Shown one piece after another: positions 1-5,513 of a DNA stretch of 5,513 nt. Numbering within the stretch: position 1 is the first letter of the stretch; every line of letters begins with the position of its first letter. This stretch comes from Candidatus Pacebacteria bacterium UBA1364 (GTDB lineage Bacteria; Patescibacteriota; Microgenomatia; UBA1400; PJMF01). The stretch covers positions 254-5,766 of the forward strand of contig DBRQ01000005.1 in assembly GCA_002306345.1 (NCBI GenBank), given 5' to 3'. The translations under genes and the position numbers were made by a program. Under the pieces are notes generated by a model. That model saw only the letters and a program-made list of their open reading frames with translations. It ran no database searches and was not told the DNA's origin.

Positions 1-492
1 TACATTCATCCTTTTGTGGAAGGTAACGGGAGAACGGCTCGAGCGTTTGCCACTTTGGTCCTTTATAATGCTGGTTATGATTTTAAACGCTTCTTTTCAC
101 TTGAGGAATATTTTGACAGCGATGTTGATGCTTATTATCAGGCGCTTTTATCAGTGCAACAAAGTAGTGATCAAAATTTAACTTACTGGTTGGAATATTT
201 TGCCTATGGTTTAGCTCTAGAAATTGATAAAGTTAAGCAAAAAGTTTTGAAACTTTCTCAAGACTTAAAAATTCAGCGTGAGCTGGGGCAACAAGTGGCT
301 TTATCTGAAAGACAAATCATTCTTTTGGAAGTCTTGCAAAATCAAGGTCATATTACTTCCGATGATGCCCAAAAAGCTTTGCCCAATGTTTCAGTCGACA
401 CTATTTTGCGCGATCTTAAAGATTTAATTAACAAAGGGGTAGTGCAAAAACACGGTGTGACTAAGGGCGTAAGCTACACTTTGCTAACTTAA
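1..492 (+). CDS. Fic-domain protein with C-terminal winged helix, 5'-truncated by the window edge
   Basis: Frame 1 is open from the first base and ends at TAA 490-492, giving 163 visible residues of a gene that begins upstream. The complete Fic signature HPFVEGNGRTAR is encoded at bases 7-42. In this family the motif His is the catalytic base and the GNGR loop binds nucleotide phosphates, and most members transfer AMP from ATP to a hydroxyl side chain of a target protein. All signature residues are present, so the core looks active. A helical stretch follows, then about 60 C-terminal residues starting near LSERQIILLEVL (bases 301-336) that read as a DeoR-like winged helix, a common C-terminal partner of bacterial Fic proteins. 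The inhibitory (S/T)xxxE(G/N) helix is not in the visible part and may lie in the missing N-terminus. The GTG at 16 lies inside the catalytic motif and cannot be the true start. The target is unknown. The ligase gene begins 16 bp downstream, so cotranscription is likely. Confidence 0.9.
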   Translation, partial: YIHPFVEGNGRTARAFATLVLYNAGYDFKRFFSLEEYFDSDVDAYYQALLSVQQSSDQNLTYWLEYFAYGLALEIDKVKQKVLKLSQDLKIQRELGQQVALSERQIILLEVLQNQGHITSDDAQKALPNVSVDTILRDLKDLINKGVVQKHGVTKGVSYTLLT

Positions 493-508
493 ATGTTAAA
501 ATAACCTC

Positions 509-2368
509 ATGCTTTTCAGAGATTTTTCTGTCTATTTACAAAAAATTGAGGCTATTTCCTCCCGGTTGGATATTACTGCCGTTTTAGCTGATCTTTTTAA
601 AGACCTGGCCAAGAACGCGCAAGCTAAAGAGGAGATTGTGTTAGCCACCTATTTAATGCAGGGTAGCCTGGTACCTTCTTATCTGTCACTGGAGTTTCAA
701 ATGTCAGAAAAAATGCTAATTAAAACTCTTGCCAGGGTGCAAGCCAAAGCCAACCAGCCCGAATCTAAGAGCAAAGACAATCTTTTTGCAGAAGTAGACC
801 AAAATTTGTTTAGTGATCACGCCACTTTAGAAAAAAAATTAACTGCCGAATATAAAGCCATGGGTGACATTGGTGAACTTTTCGAAAAAGTTTTAACTGA
901 ATCAAAAAACGTCCAAGAATTAGTTAATCAACCTTCAATTAGCGAGGTTCATCGGTCTTTACGTGCAATAGCTTTAACTTCGGGCCCTGGTTCACAGGAA
1001 CAAAAAATTGAGTTGTTAGCCAATTTATTGCAGAGACTTGATCCTTTATCTGCCAAATACATCAGTAGAATTATTTTGGGAAAGATGCGACTAGGTTTTT
1101 CTACGATGACTTTAATTGACGCGCTCTCTTTTGTCAAAAATAATAGCAAAATTGATAGCGCCAATCTGGAAAAAGCTTTTTTTAAAAAAGCTGATTTGGG
1201 TAAATTAGCTCAGGCTTATTTATTAGACCAGCGCGACTTGAGCAGCAGTGACTTACTCAAAACTTACCAAGTGGAACTGGGCGTACCAGTGTCACCAGTG
1301 TTGTGCCAACGTCTCAACAGTGCTCATGAAATTATTGAAAAAATGGGTGAAGTGATAGCCGAACCAAAATATGATGGTTTAAGGGTGCAAATTCATATCA
1401 ATAAGGAAAAATTTGCCGATAATGGTCTGACTTATAAAGCTTTTACTAGAAATTTAGAAGACGTTACTCCCATGTTTCCAGAGTTGGCAGAAGTAGCGCG
1501 AAGTTTGGCAGTGCAAAATTGTATTTTAGACACTGAGGCTGTTGGCATAGATAAAAAAACTGGCAAATTTTTGCCCTTTCAAGAAACTATTCAACGGAAG
1601 CGCAAACATGGAATAGCGGATAAGGCAATCGAATTGCCGATTTGCTTTTACACTTTTGACTTAATTTTGCTTAATAATCAAGTTTTAACTGAAGAACCTT
1701 TGTTGGTCAGAAAACAAAAACTGGCCGCCACTGTTTTAGACAACGCTGCTATTAAGAAAACAGAGTATGTATTGATTCATGAGCCGGCAGTTTTAAAAAC
1801 TTTTCATGAGGCGCAACTCAAATTAGGTTTGGAGGGAGCGGTCATGAAACAAAAAGATTCTCAGTACATAGCTGGCCGCAAGTCTTGGCGCTGGGTTAAA
1901 ATTAAAGAGGAAGAAGGTAGCCATGGTAAGCTTTCAGATACTATAGATTGCTTGATGCTTGGCTATTATTTTGGCAAAGGCAAAAGACAATCTTTTGGTA
2001 TTGGAGCTCTATTAGTGGGAGTGTTGTCTCAAGACCAAAACGGTTCATTAGTGGTTAAAAGTTTATCTAAAATTGGTACCGGTTTGACAGATGAACAATT
2101 TAGGGAGGTAAAAAAGTTAGCCGATCAACACTTGAGTCAAGCTAATCGTAAACCAATTATTTACGATGTCGACAAAAATTTGTTTCCAGATGTTTGGTTG
2201 GAACCTTATTTAGTTTTGGAAATTGCAGCCGATGAAATTAGCAAATCACCCATTCATTCTGCCGGAGTAGCACTCCGTTTTCCGCGACTAGTCAAAATTC
2301 GCACTGATAAAAGTTTTGAAGAAGCTACCACACTTAAAGAATTAGCAGAAATTCACATTGCTAATTAA
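509..2368 (+). CDS. lig: Archaeal-type ATP-dependent DNA ligase
   Basis: This 619-residue protein seals 5'-phosphate/3'-hydroxyl nicks in duplex DNA through ligase-AMP and DNA-AMP intermediates. It has the three-domain layout of archaeal and eukaryotic ligase I. An alpha-helical DNA-binding domain covers roughly residues 1-225, adenylation about 245-475 and the OB fold about 476-605. Motif I is KYDGLR with nucleophile K287. Motif Ia is TRNLEDVT (313-320), motif III LDTEA (340-344), IIIa FYTFD (380-384), IV LEGAVMK (441-447), V WRWVKIK (460-466) and VI ALRFPR (588-593). Motif III has Thr342 where Gly is usual. A hydrophilic insertion near residues 80-105 makes the N-terminal domain longer than in Pyrococcus ligase, as I recall that sequence. 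The start MLFRDFSVYLQKIE matches the family N-terminus, so ATG 509 is sound although no Shine-Dalgarno is seen. The gene ends in tandem stops TAA TGA. Bacteria normally replicate with NAD-dependent LigA, so this may be a repair ligase or a replacement. Confidence 0.96.
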   Translation: MLFRDFSVYLQKIEAISSRLDITAVLADLFKDLAKNAQAKEEIVLATYLMQGSLVPSYLSLEFQMSEKMLIKTLARVQAKANQPESKSKDNLFAEVDQNLFSDHATLEKKLTAEYKAMGDIGELFEKVLTESKNVQELVNQPSISEVHRSLRAIALTSGPGSQEQKIELLANLLQRLDPLSAKYISRIILGKMRLGFSTMTLIDALSFVKNNSKIDSANLEKAFFKKADLGKLAQAYLLDQRDLSSSDLLKTYQVELGVPVSPVLCQRLNSAHEIIEKMGEVIAEPKYDGLRVQIHINKEKFADNGLTYKAFTRNLEDVTPMFPELAEVARSLAVQNCILDTEAVGIDKKTGKFLPFQETIQRKRKHGIADKAIELPICFYTFDLILLNNQVLTEEPLLVRKQKLAATVLDNAAIKKTEYVLIHEPAVLKTFHEAQLKLGLEGAVMKQKDSQYIAGRKSWRWVKIKEEEGSHGKLSDTIDCLMLGYYFGKGKRQSFGIGALLVGVLSQDQNGSLVVKSLSKIGTGLTDEQFREVKKLADQHLSQANRKPIIYDVDKNLFPDVWLEPYLVLEIAADEISKSPIHSAGVALRFPRLVKIRTDKSFEEATTLKELAEIHIAN

Positions 2369-2487
2369 TGAGTAAGTAAGATGCTAATGGTTTTCATGAT
2401 CTGGTTATTATATACTTTGTGAAGAGTTTACATTTTAAGAAGTTGTAGCTGACTAAAATTGTTGTTTTTTTGTTGTTTTCATAAATT
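2369..2487 (+). promoter_or_regulatory. Intergenic gap before pth with weak promoter-like elements
   Basis: This 119-bp AT-rich spacer separates the ligase stop from the pth ATG and is one of the two longer gaps in the window, so a promoter for pth and the MFS gene is plausible here. A TATACT hexamer at 2411-2416 resembles a -10 box but has no good -35 at the right distance. TTTACA at 2427-2432 resembles a -35, and TAAAAT at 2454-2459 a -10, but they are 21 bp apart, which is long for sigma-70. No convincing hairpin terminator or Shine-Dalgarno is seen. In DNA this AT-rich such hexamers arise by chance, so the promoter reading is weak. Confidence 0.25.
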
Positions 2488-3042
2488 ATGAAAATTATCA
2501 TGGGGCTTGGTAATCCAGGTAAAGAATTTGAGCAAACTAGGCACAATGCGGGGTTTACTTTAGTGGATTTTTTGGCACAAAAATTTAACTTAGACTTGAA
2601 GTTTGACAAAAAATTTCAGGCGAAATATGTTAAAACGGAAATTATTCAAAATGGAGTGGCGGAGGATATTTATCTAATCAAGTCTATGGGTTTCATGAAT
2701 AATTCCGGTGTAACACTAAGAGCTTTTTTGGATTATTTTTTTGACAATGCTTTTGAAGAGGATGAAGGCAATCATTTGATTGTGGCTCATGACGATCTTG
2801 ATTTAGCCTTAGGTCAATTTCGACTACAAAAGGGTAAAGGTCCTAAAATTCATAATGGTTTAAATTCAATTTATCAGCATTTAGGGTACAAAAATTTTTG
2901 GCATTTGCGTTTAGGAGTTGACTCGAGAAATGGCGATCGTAGTATTAACCCAGGTGATTATGTCCTGATGAAAATGAATAAAGAGGAAAGAGCTTTGTTG
3001 CAGAAAGCTATAATTGAGGTAACTAATTCACTTTTTACTTAA
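2488..3042 (+). CDS. pth: Peptidyl-tRNA hydrolase (class I, bacterial Pth)
   Basis: Pth cleaves the ester bond of peptidyl-tRNAs that drop off ribosomes, recycling tRNA in the cytoplasm. It is normally essential in bacteria. The 184-residue protein is close to the usual length of about 190. The N-terminal signature GLGNPGKEFEQTRHNAGF (residues 6-23) contains Asn9 and catalytic His19. FMNNSG (69-74) supplies Asn71, equivalent to E. coli Asn68. HDDLDL (101-106) supplies Asp102, equivalent to the E. coli Asp93 that activates His. HNGL (122-125) supplies Asn123, equivalent to Asn114. Two loops diverge: the usual glycine-rich GGxGGHNGL reads GKGPKIHNGL, and the usual RIGIG segment reads RLGVDSRNGD (141-150). 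The second resembles my memory of Pth from candidate-phyla bacteria. ATG 2488 places the signature right at the N-terminus and is the natural start, although no Shine-Dalgarno precedes it. The MFS gene follows after 19 bp, probably on the same transcript. Confidence 0.97.
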   Translation: MKIIMGLGNPGKEFEQTRHNAGFTLVDFLAQKFNLDLKFDKKFQAKYVKTEIIQNGVAEDIYLIKSMGFMNNSGVTLRAFLDYFFDNAFEEDEGNHLIVAHDDLDLALGQFRLQKGKGPKIHNGLNSIYQHLGYKNFWHLRLGVDSRNGDRSINPGDYVLMKMNKEERALLQKAIIEVTNSLFT

Positions 3043-3061
3043 TTAAGCTTTTATTTAAGTT

Positions 3062-4270
3062 ATGCCTATTTTTCGTTTTTCCTTCCAAAAAACAAAGAAT
3101 CTCAAATATCTTTATGCTACTCGTTTAACTCGTGAATTATCTAATCAATTAATGTTTTTCTTTTTGCCAATTTATTTTTTTAAGTTACGTTTTCCTTTTA
3201 TGAGCCATTTTGGCTTGTCTCCTTTAAAAGAAGGTATTTTTAATGTAGCTATTGTTTATTTGTTAACTTATCTAGTGAGTTTTTTGTCTGGTATTTTAAT
3301 TGCCAAAATCTTACTCAAACATGGCATCAAAAATGGTTTTTTAATGGGCAATTTGTTTTACTGTTTATTTATTTTGTATCTTTATTTTTCCGTAGACAAT
3401 CCTTATTTAGTTTTGACAGCTGCGGTGATTGATGGTTTGCAAATTAATTTTTTTTGGAATAGTTATTATTATTACTTGAGTAAAAATAGCAGCGAAACAA
3501 AAATTGGCGCAAATTTAGGTTTCATCAATTTTTTACTTAATTTATTATCAATGGTCGCTCCGGCGCTAGGAGGTTTAATTGTTGCATCTTTGGGTTTTAA
3601 AACATTATTTTTACTGAGTTTAGTAATTATACTTGGAGGTGTTATTTTTTCACTTTTGTTGGATGATATCAAAGTTAAAGATAAAATTTCTTTTAAAGAA
3701 TTTTTTACTTGGCTCAAAGAACCCGGTTTTAGACGTTTGTCTTTGAGTTTTGCCGGTCGTTACTTTAATGATGCCAGTATTAATCTTTGGGCGCTCTATA
3801 TGTTCATATTGTTGGGCAGCACAAAGGCCGTCGGCTATTTTTACAGCTTATCTTTGTTTTTAGCTTTATTTGTTAGTTACGCAGCTGGATCATTTATAGA
3901 TAAAAATAAAGGTCATAAACAATTTTTTATCTCTGGAAGCTTTTTATCTTTTTTTTGGATTTTAAGAAGTTTCGCGGTTAATATTTGGTCAATCACTGTT
4001 TTAAATGCGGCTGATAAATTAACGGCGAGTTATCATTGGTTATTTTTTGATCGCAGCTGGATTTTAAGAGGTAAAGGCAGAGAGGCTTTGTCATATTTTG
4101 TTTATCGAGAAATGATTTATAGTTTTACCGCCATTATTTTTTGGCTGGTAGTTGCCGCTCTTTTTTACTTTTTTGTGACAGCTTGGCAAAGTTTATTTGT
4201 TATTGCTGCAGTGGGAGTGCTTTTGACTCTTTTGATTAAAGAACACAAGGACGCAGAAGTTCAGATCTAA
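3062..4270 (+). CDS. Major facilitator superfamily (MFS) transporter-like membrane protein
   Basis: This 402-residue, strongly hydrophobic protein has about 12 predicted membrane helices, estimated by eye near residues 24-40, 58-81, 91-110, 113-133, 150-176, 180-200, 238-252, 257-279, 287-304, 307-323, 346-370 and 373-392. A charged central loop (about 201-225, DDIKVKDKISFKEF and onward) splits it into two six-helix halves, as in MFS carriers. Helix 5 carries a proline/glycine-rich APALGGLI stretch (166-173) typical of MFS folds. A short GSFIDKNKGHK segment (276-286) after helix 8 resembles the degenerate MFS loop motif that joins helices in the second half. It probably sits in the cytoplasmic membrane and moves a small solute or drug, but no substrate can be read from the sequence. 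ATG 3062 is the first start after the pth stop, with no clear Shine-Dalgarno. The dense T content reflects Phe and Leu codons. The MFS assignment is good, and the function is unknown. Confidence 0.82.
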   Translation: MPIFRFSFQKTKNLKYLYATRLTRELSNQLMFFFLPIYFFKLRFPFMSHFGLSPLKEGIFNVAIVYLLTYLVSFLSGILIAKILLKHGIKNGFLMGNLFYCLFILYLYFSVDNPYLVLTAAVIDGLQINFFWNSYYYYLSKNSSETKIGANLGFINFLLNLLSMVAPALGGLIVASLGFKTLFLLSLVIILGGVIFSLLLDDIKVKDKISFKEFFTWLKEPGFRRLSLSFAGRYFNDASINLWALYMFILLGSTKAVGYFYSLSLFLALFVSYAAGSFIDKNKGHKQFFISGSFLSFFWILRSFAVNIWSITVLNAADKLTASYHWLFFDRSWILRGKGREALSYFVYREMIYSFTAIIFWLVVAALFYFFVTAWQSLFVIAAVGVLLTLLIKEHKDAEVQI

Positions 4271-4381
4271 CGAACTAGTTTAAAACTTTTCACTATTGTG
4301 CTTTTTTCCTTTTTTCATTTTTGCGTTTTTACTTTGCGTGATTTTTACGATTTTTGCGACTATTAAATTGCAACGTCATTC
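4271..4381 (+). repeat. T-rich spacer with repeated ATTTTTGCG 9-mers
   Basis: The gap after the MFS gene is very T-rich on the + strand. The 9-mer ATTTTTGCG occurs exactly at 4317-4325 and 4350-4358, and ATTTTTACG at 4341-4349 abuts the second copy head to tail with one mismatch. A shorter TTTGCG also falls at 4333-4338. AACTAGTT (4273-4280) is a small palindrome just after the MFS stop. No stable hairpin is visible: the best candidate, CAC-TATT-GTG at 4291-4300 before a T run, has only three base pairs. The tract may be a U-rich leader of the NUDIX gene, a weak terminator zone, or simple low-complexity drift. Confidence 0.5.
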
Positions 4382-4419
4382 TTGAAAGAAATTGATTATT
4401 TTGAAAGAAATTGATTATG
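4382..4419 (+). repeat. Tandem 19-bp duplication covering the NUDIX translation start
   Basis: TTGAAAGAAATTGATTAT is present at 4382-4399 and again at 4401-4418. The period is 19 bp, and the 19th base differs: T at 4400, G at 4419. That base turns the ATT of copy 1 into the ATG start codon (4417-4419) in copy 2. Each copy contains the purine run GAAAG. In copy 2 it lies 9 nt ahead of the ATG and may act as a weak Shine-Dalgarno. The arrangement looks like a local slippage duplication of the ribosome-binding region. Confidence 0.9.
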
Positions 4420-5268
4420 GAAGTTCCTAAATATTGGCGTAACAGAGCTACTTATCTAGGTACAGCCGACGGTGGTCTTGAAGGTAGTCGCTGTCCGATT
4501 TGTGGTGCTTTGTCTTTTCCGTCGAGAGAAGGTACGATTTGTCCAAATTGCCATTGGTACAGTGGCCAGTCGGTGGAGATACAAAAAAATCTTGGAGTAG
4601 GAGTGCTTTTATTTGCTGAAGTCAACGGTGTTTTAAATTTAGTGCTGTTTAAAGATATTTGCAATGAAATTGCCGATCAGGATGGGCGTAAAAAAGAAAG
4701 AATTGCTCAATCAAATTACACTTTATCCAATACTGACAGCTTCTCTGTTCCTAAAGGTCTTAATACCGTGACTGGAAAAGTTGAGATCGATGCTGTTGAC
4801 CAAAAAGACGTTTTAGATGCGAATTCTGTAGTTGATGCACAATTAGTATATTTATTAACGCAATCCATACAAAGAGAAATTGAAGAAGAGGCTGGTGTTA
4901 GTTTGTCGACGGAAAGCCTACATTTACTTACCCAAAGCCAAGTCGAAATTGATCAGTTTCGCGGACATCGCAATGAAAAAAATCAGCCTATTATTCATCA
5001 TTTTGTGATTTATGCTTTTGCGGCCTTGCTTTCCAAAGATGAGTTGGCAATTTTGCAAAAGCAAGATGCGCGCACTATCGAATTGTTTGATGTCAACAAT
5101 TTAGACGAACTGCAAAAATGTGAAGTGAGAAAGGCTACTCAAGCGATTTTAACTTTTCTTAGCACAGCTTTATTATTTTTGGGTCGATCGGAAACTCAAA
5201 CTAAGGTACTGGGTGGTGAAGAGGCAACTGAATCAGCATATTTAGAATCAAAAAGAAAATTAAATTAG
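4417..5268 (+). CDS. Zinc-ribbon NUDIX hydrolase-like protein with an interrupted Nudix box
   Basis: This 283-residue protein starts at ATG 4417. TTG 4411 is an in-frame alternative adding two residues, and an in-frame TGA at 4402 bars any further extension. An N-terminal zinc ribbon carries CPIC (26-29) and CPNC (42-45), spaced CX2C-X12-CX2C. A NUDIX-like beta core begins at GVGVLLF (60-66). The catalytic helix REIEEEAGV (153-161) matches REUxEExGU, whose acidic residues bind the metal that cleaves a nucleoside-diphosphate-X or similar diphosphate bond. The leading Gx5E half is not at its normal place. A TGKVE segment (119-123) looks like its counterpart but lies 33 residues before the Arg instead of 14, and the expected Glu is Ala126. 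Residues 80-110 also look like an insertion. A zinc ribbon ahead of NUDIX recalls NADH pyrophosphatase NudC, but the NudC SQPWPFP motif is absent. IPK follows after 12 bp, suggesting cotranscription. The substrate is unknown. Confidence 0.85.
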   Translation: MEVPKYWRNRATYLGTADGGLEGSRCPICGALSFPSREGTICPNCHWYSGQSVEIQKNLGVGVLLFAEVNGVLNLVLFKDICNEIADQDGRKKERIAQSNYTLSNTDSFSVPKGLNTVTGKVEIDAVDQKDVLDANSVVDAQLVYLLTQSIQREIEEEAGVSLSTESLHLLTQSQVEIDQFRGHRNEKNQPIIHHFVIYAFAALLSKDELAILQKQDARTIELFDVNNLDELQKCEVRKATQAILTFLSTALLFLGRSETQTKVLGGEEATESAYLESKRKLN

Positions 5269-5280
5269 TTAGGCATAATT

Positions 5281-5513
5281 ATGCGTAAAAAAATTACTTT
5301 AATTAAATTGGGTGGTTCGATCATCACCAACAAAGACATTCCTATGTCTTTGCGCAGTGATCTCTTACAAAAATTAGTTAGGGAAATTGCTATTGCCCAG
5401 GCGCGCATGCCTGATGAATTGTTGATTGTTGGTCATGGCCAGGGTAGCTTCGCTCACGTACCGGCCAGCAAATATCGTACTTTAGACGGATTTATCAATG
5501 AAGAAAGTGTTTT
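5281..5513 (+). CDS. ipk: Isopentenyl phosphate kinase, 3'-truncated by the window edge
   Basis: The gene opens at ATG 5281 and runs off the window after 77 complete codons, still in frame. It belongs to the amino acid kinase fold. IKLGGSIITNK (residues 8-18) is the N-terminal glycine-rich phosphate-binding loop with its Lys. GHGQGSFAH (51-59) matches the HGxGSFGH motif of isopentenyl phosphate kinases, where the final His, here His59, contacts the substrate phosphate (His60 in the Methanocaldococcus enzyme). IPK phosphorylates isopentenyl phosphate with ATP to give isopentenyl diphosphate, the last step of the alternative mevalonate route. A short AGG at 5271-5273, 7 nt before the ATG, is a weak Shine-Dalgarno. 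The 12-bp gap from the NUDIX gene implies one transcript. The fosfomycin kinase FomA shares the same motif and is the main alternative. The C-terminal part needed to separate them is outside the window. Confidence 0.82.
   Translation, partial: MRKKITLIKLGGSIITNKDIPMSLRSDLLQKLVREIAIAQARMPDELLIVGHGQGSFAHVPASKYRTLDGFINEESV

Noticed and set aside
16..18. GTG as the start of the Fic gene
   Set aside because: It sits inside the HPFxxGNGR catalytic motif, and the frame is open to the window edge with HPF just before it, so the gene starts upstream.
949..1164. Minus-strand open frame of 71 codons inside the ligase
   Set aside because: It is fully covered by a ligase with intact domains, has no recognisable motif, and looks like an antisense shadow.
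2394..2609. Minus-strand open frame of 71 codons across the pth start
   Set aside because: It overlaps the conserved Pth N-terminus in antisense and shows no family features.
3037..3060. Inverted repeat ACTTAA...TTAAGT between pth and the MFS gene
   Set aside because: A 6-bp all-but-AT stem with a 12-nt loop is expected by chance in this composition and lacks a following T run.
3472..3717. Minus-strand open frame of 81 codons inside the MFS gene
   Set aside because: It lies antisense to membrane helices 5-6 of a coherent transporter, and its Lys/Ser-rich composition is what reversed Phe/Leu codons give.
4291..4307. Intrinsic terminator after the MFS gene (CAC-TATT-GTG then T run)
   Set aside because: The stem has only three base pairs, too weak to call.
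4452..4664. Minus-strand open frame of 70 codons inside the NUDIX gene
   Set aside because: It is antisense to the zinc ribbon and NUDIX core and has no independent support.
1..5513. Possible UGA recoding, as in some candidate-phyla bacteria
   Set aside because: All five complete gene ends use TAA or TAG, but no TGA occurs inside any gene and glycines are written with GGN codons, so nothing requires a non-standard code.

Overview
The window carries six genes, all on the + strand, in an AT-rich genome: the 3' end of a Fic-domain protein, an archaeal-type ATP-dependent DNA ligase, peptidyl-tRNA hydrolase (pth), a major facilitator superfamily (MFS) transporter, a zinc-ribbon NUDIX protein, and the 5' end of an isopentenyl phosphate kinase (IPK). 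No RNA gene, insertion sequence, CRISPR array or replication origin is visible. Bacterial-type Pth shows this is a bacterium, while the ligase and the IPK are best known from archaea. That mixture, with tight one-directional packing, weak Shine-Dalgarno signals and a characteristic divergent Pth, suggests a member of the Candidate Phyla Radiation (Patescibacteria), perhaps Microgenomates. The lineage is inferred from gene content and was not tested by a search.

Layout: Fic (1-492) is followed after 16 bp by the ligase (509-2368). A 119-bp AT-rich gap precedes pth (2488-3042), and the MFS gene (3062-4270) begins 19 bp after pth. A 146-bp gap then holds a T-rich tract with repeated 9-mers and a perfect 18-bp tandem duplication that ends in the start codon of the NUDIX gene (4417-5268). 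IPK (5281 to the window edge) follows after 12 bp. The likely transcription units are Fic-ligase, pth-MFS and NUDIX-IPK, possibly linked by read-through.

Functionally, the ligase belongs to DNA replication or repair and Pth to rescue of stalled translation. The MFS protein is an uncharacterised membrane carrier. IPK points to isoprenoid precursor synthesis by an alternative mevalonate route ending in isopentenyl phosphate. The two points most worth a second look are the NUDIX protein, whose Nudix box appears split by about 19 extra residues and which sits directly beside IPK, and the duplicated translation-start region in front of it. I found no clear evidence of a wholly new multi-gene system.
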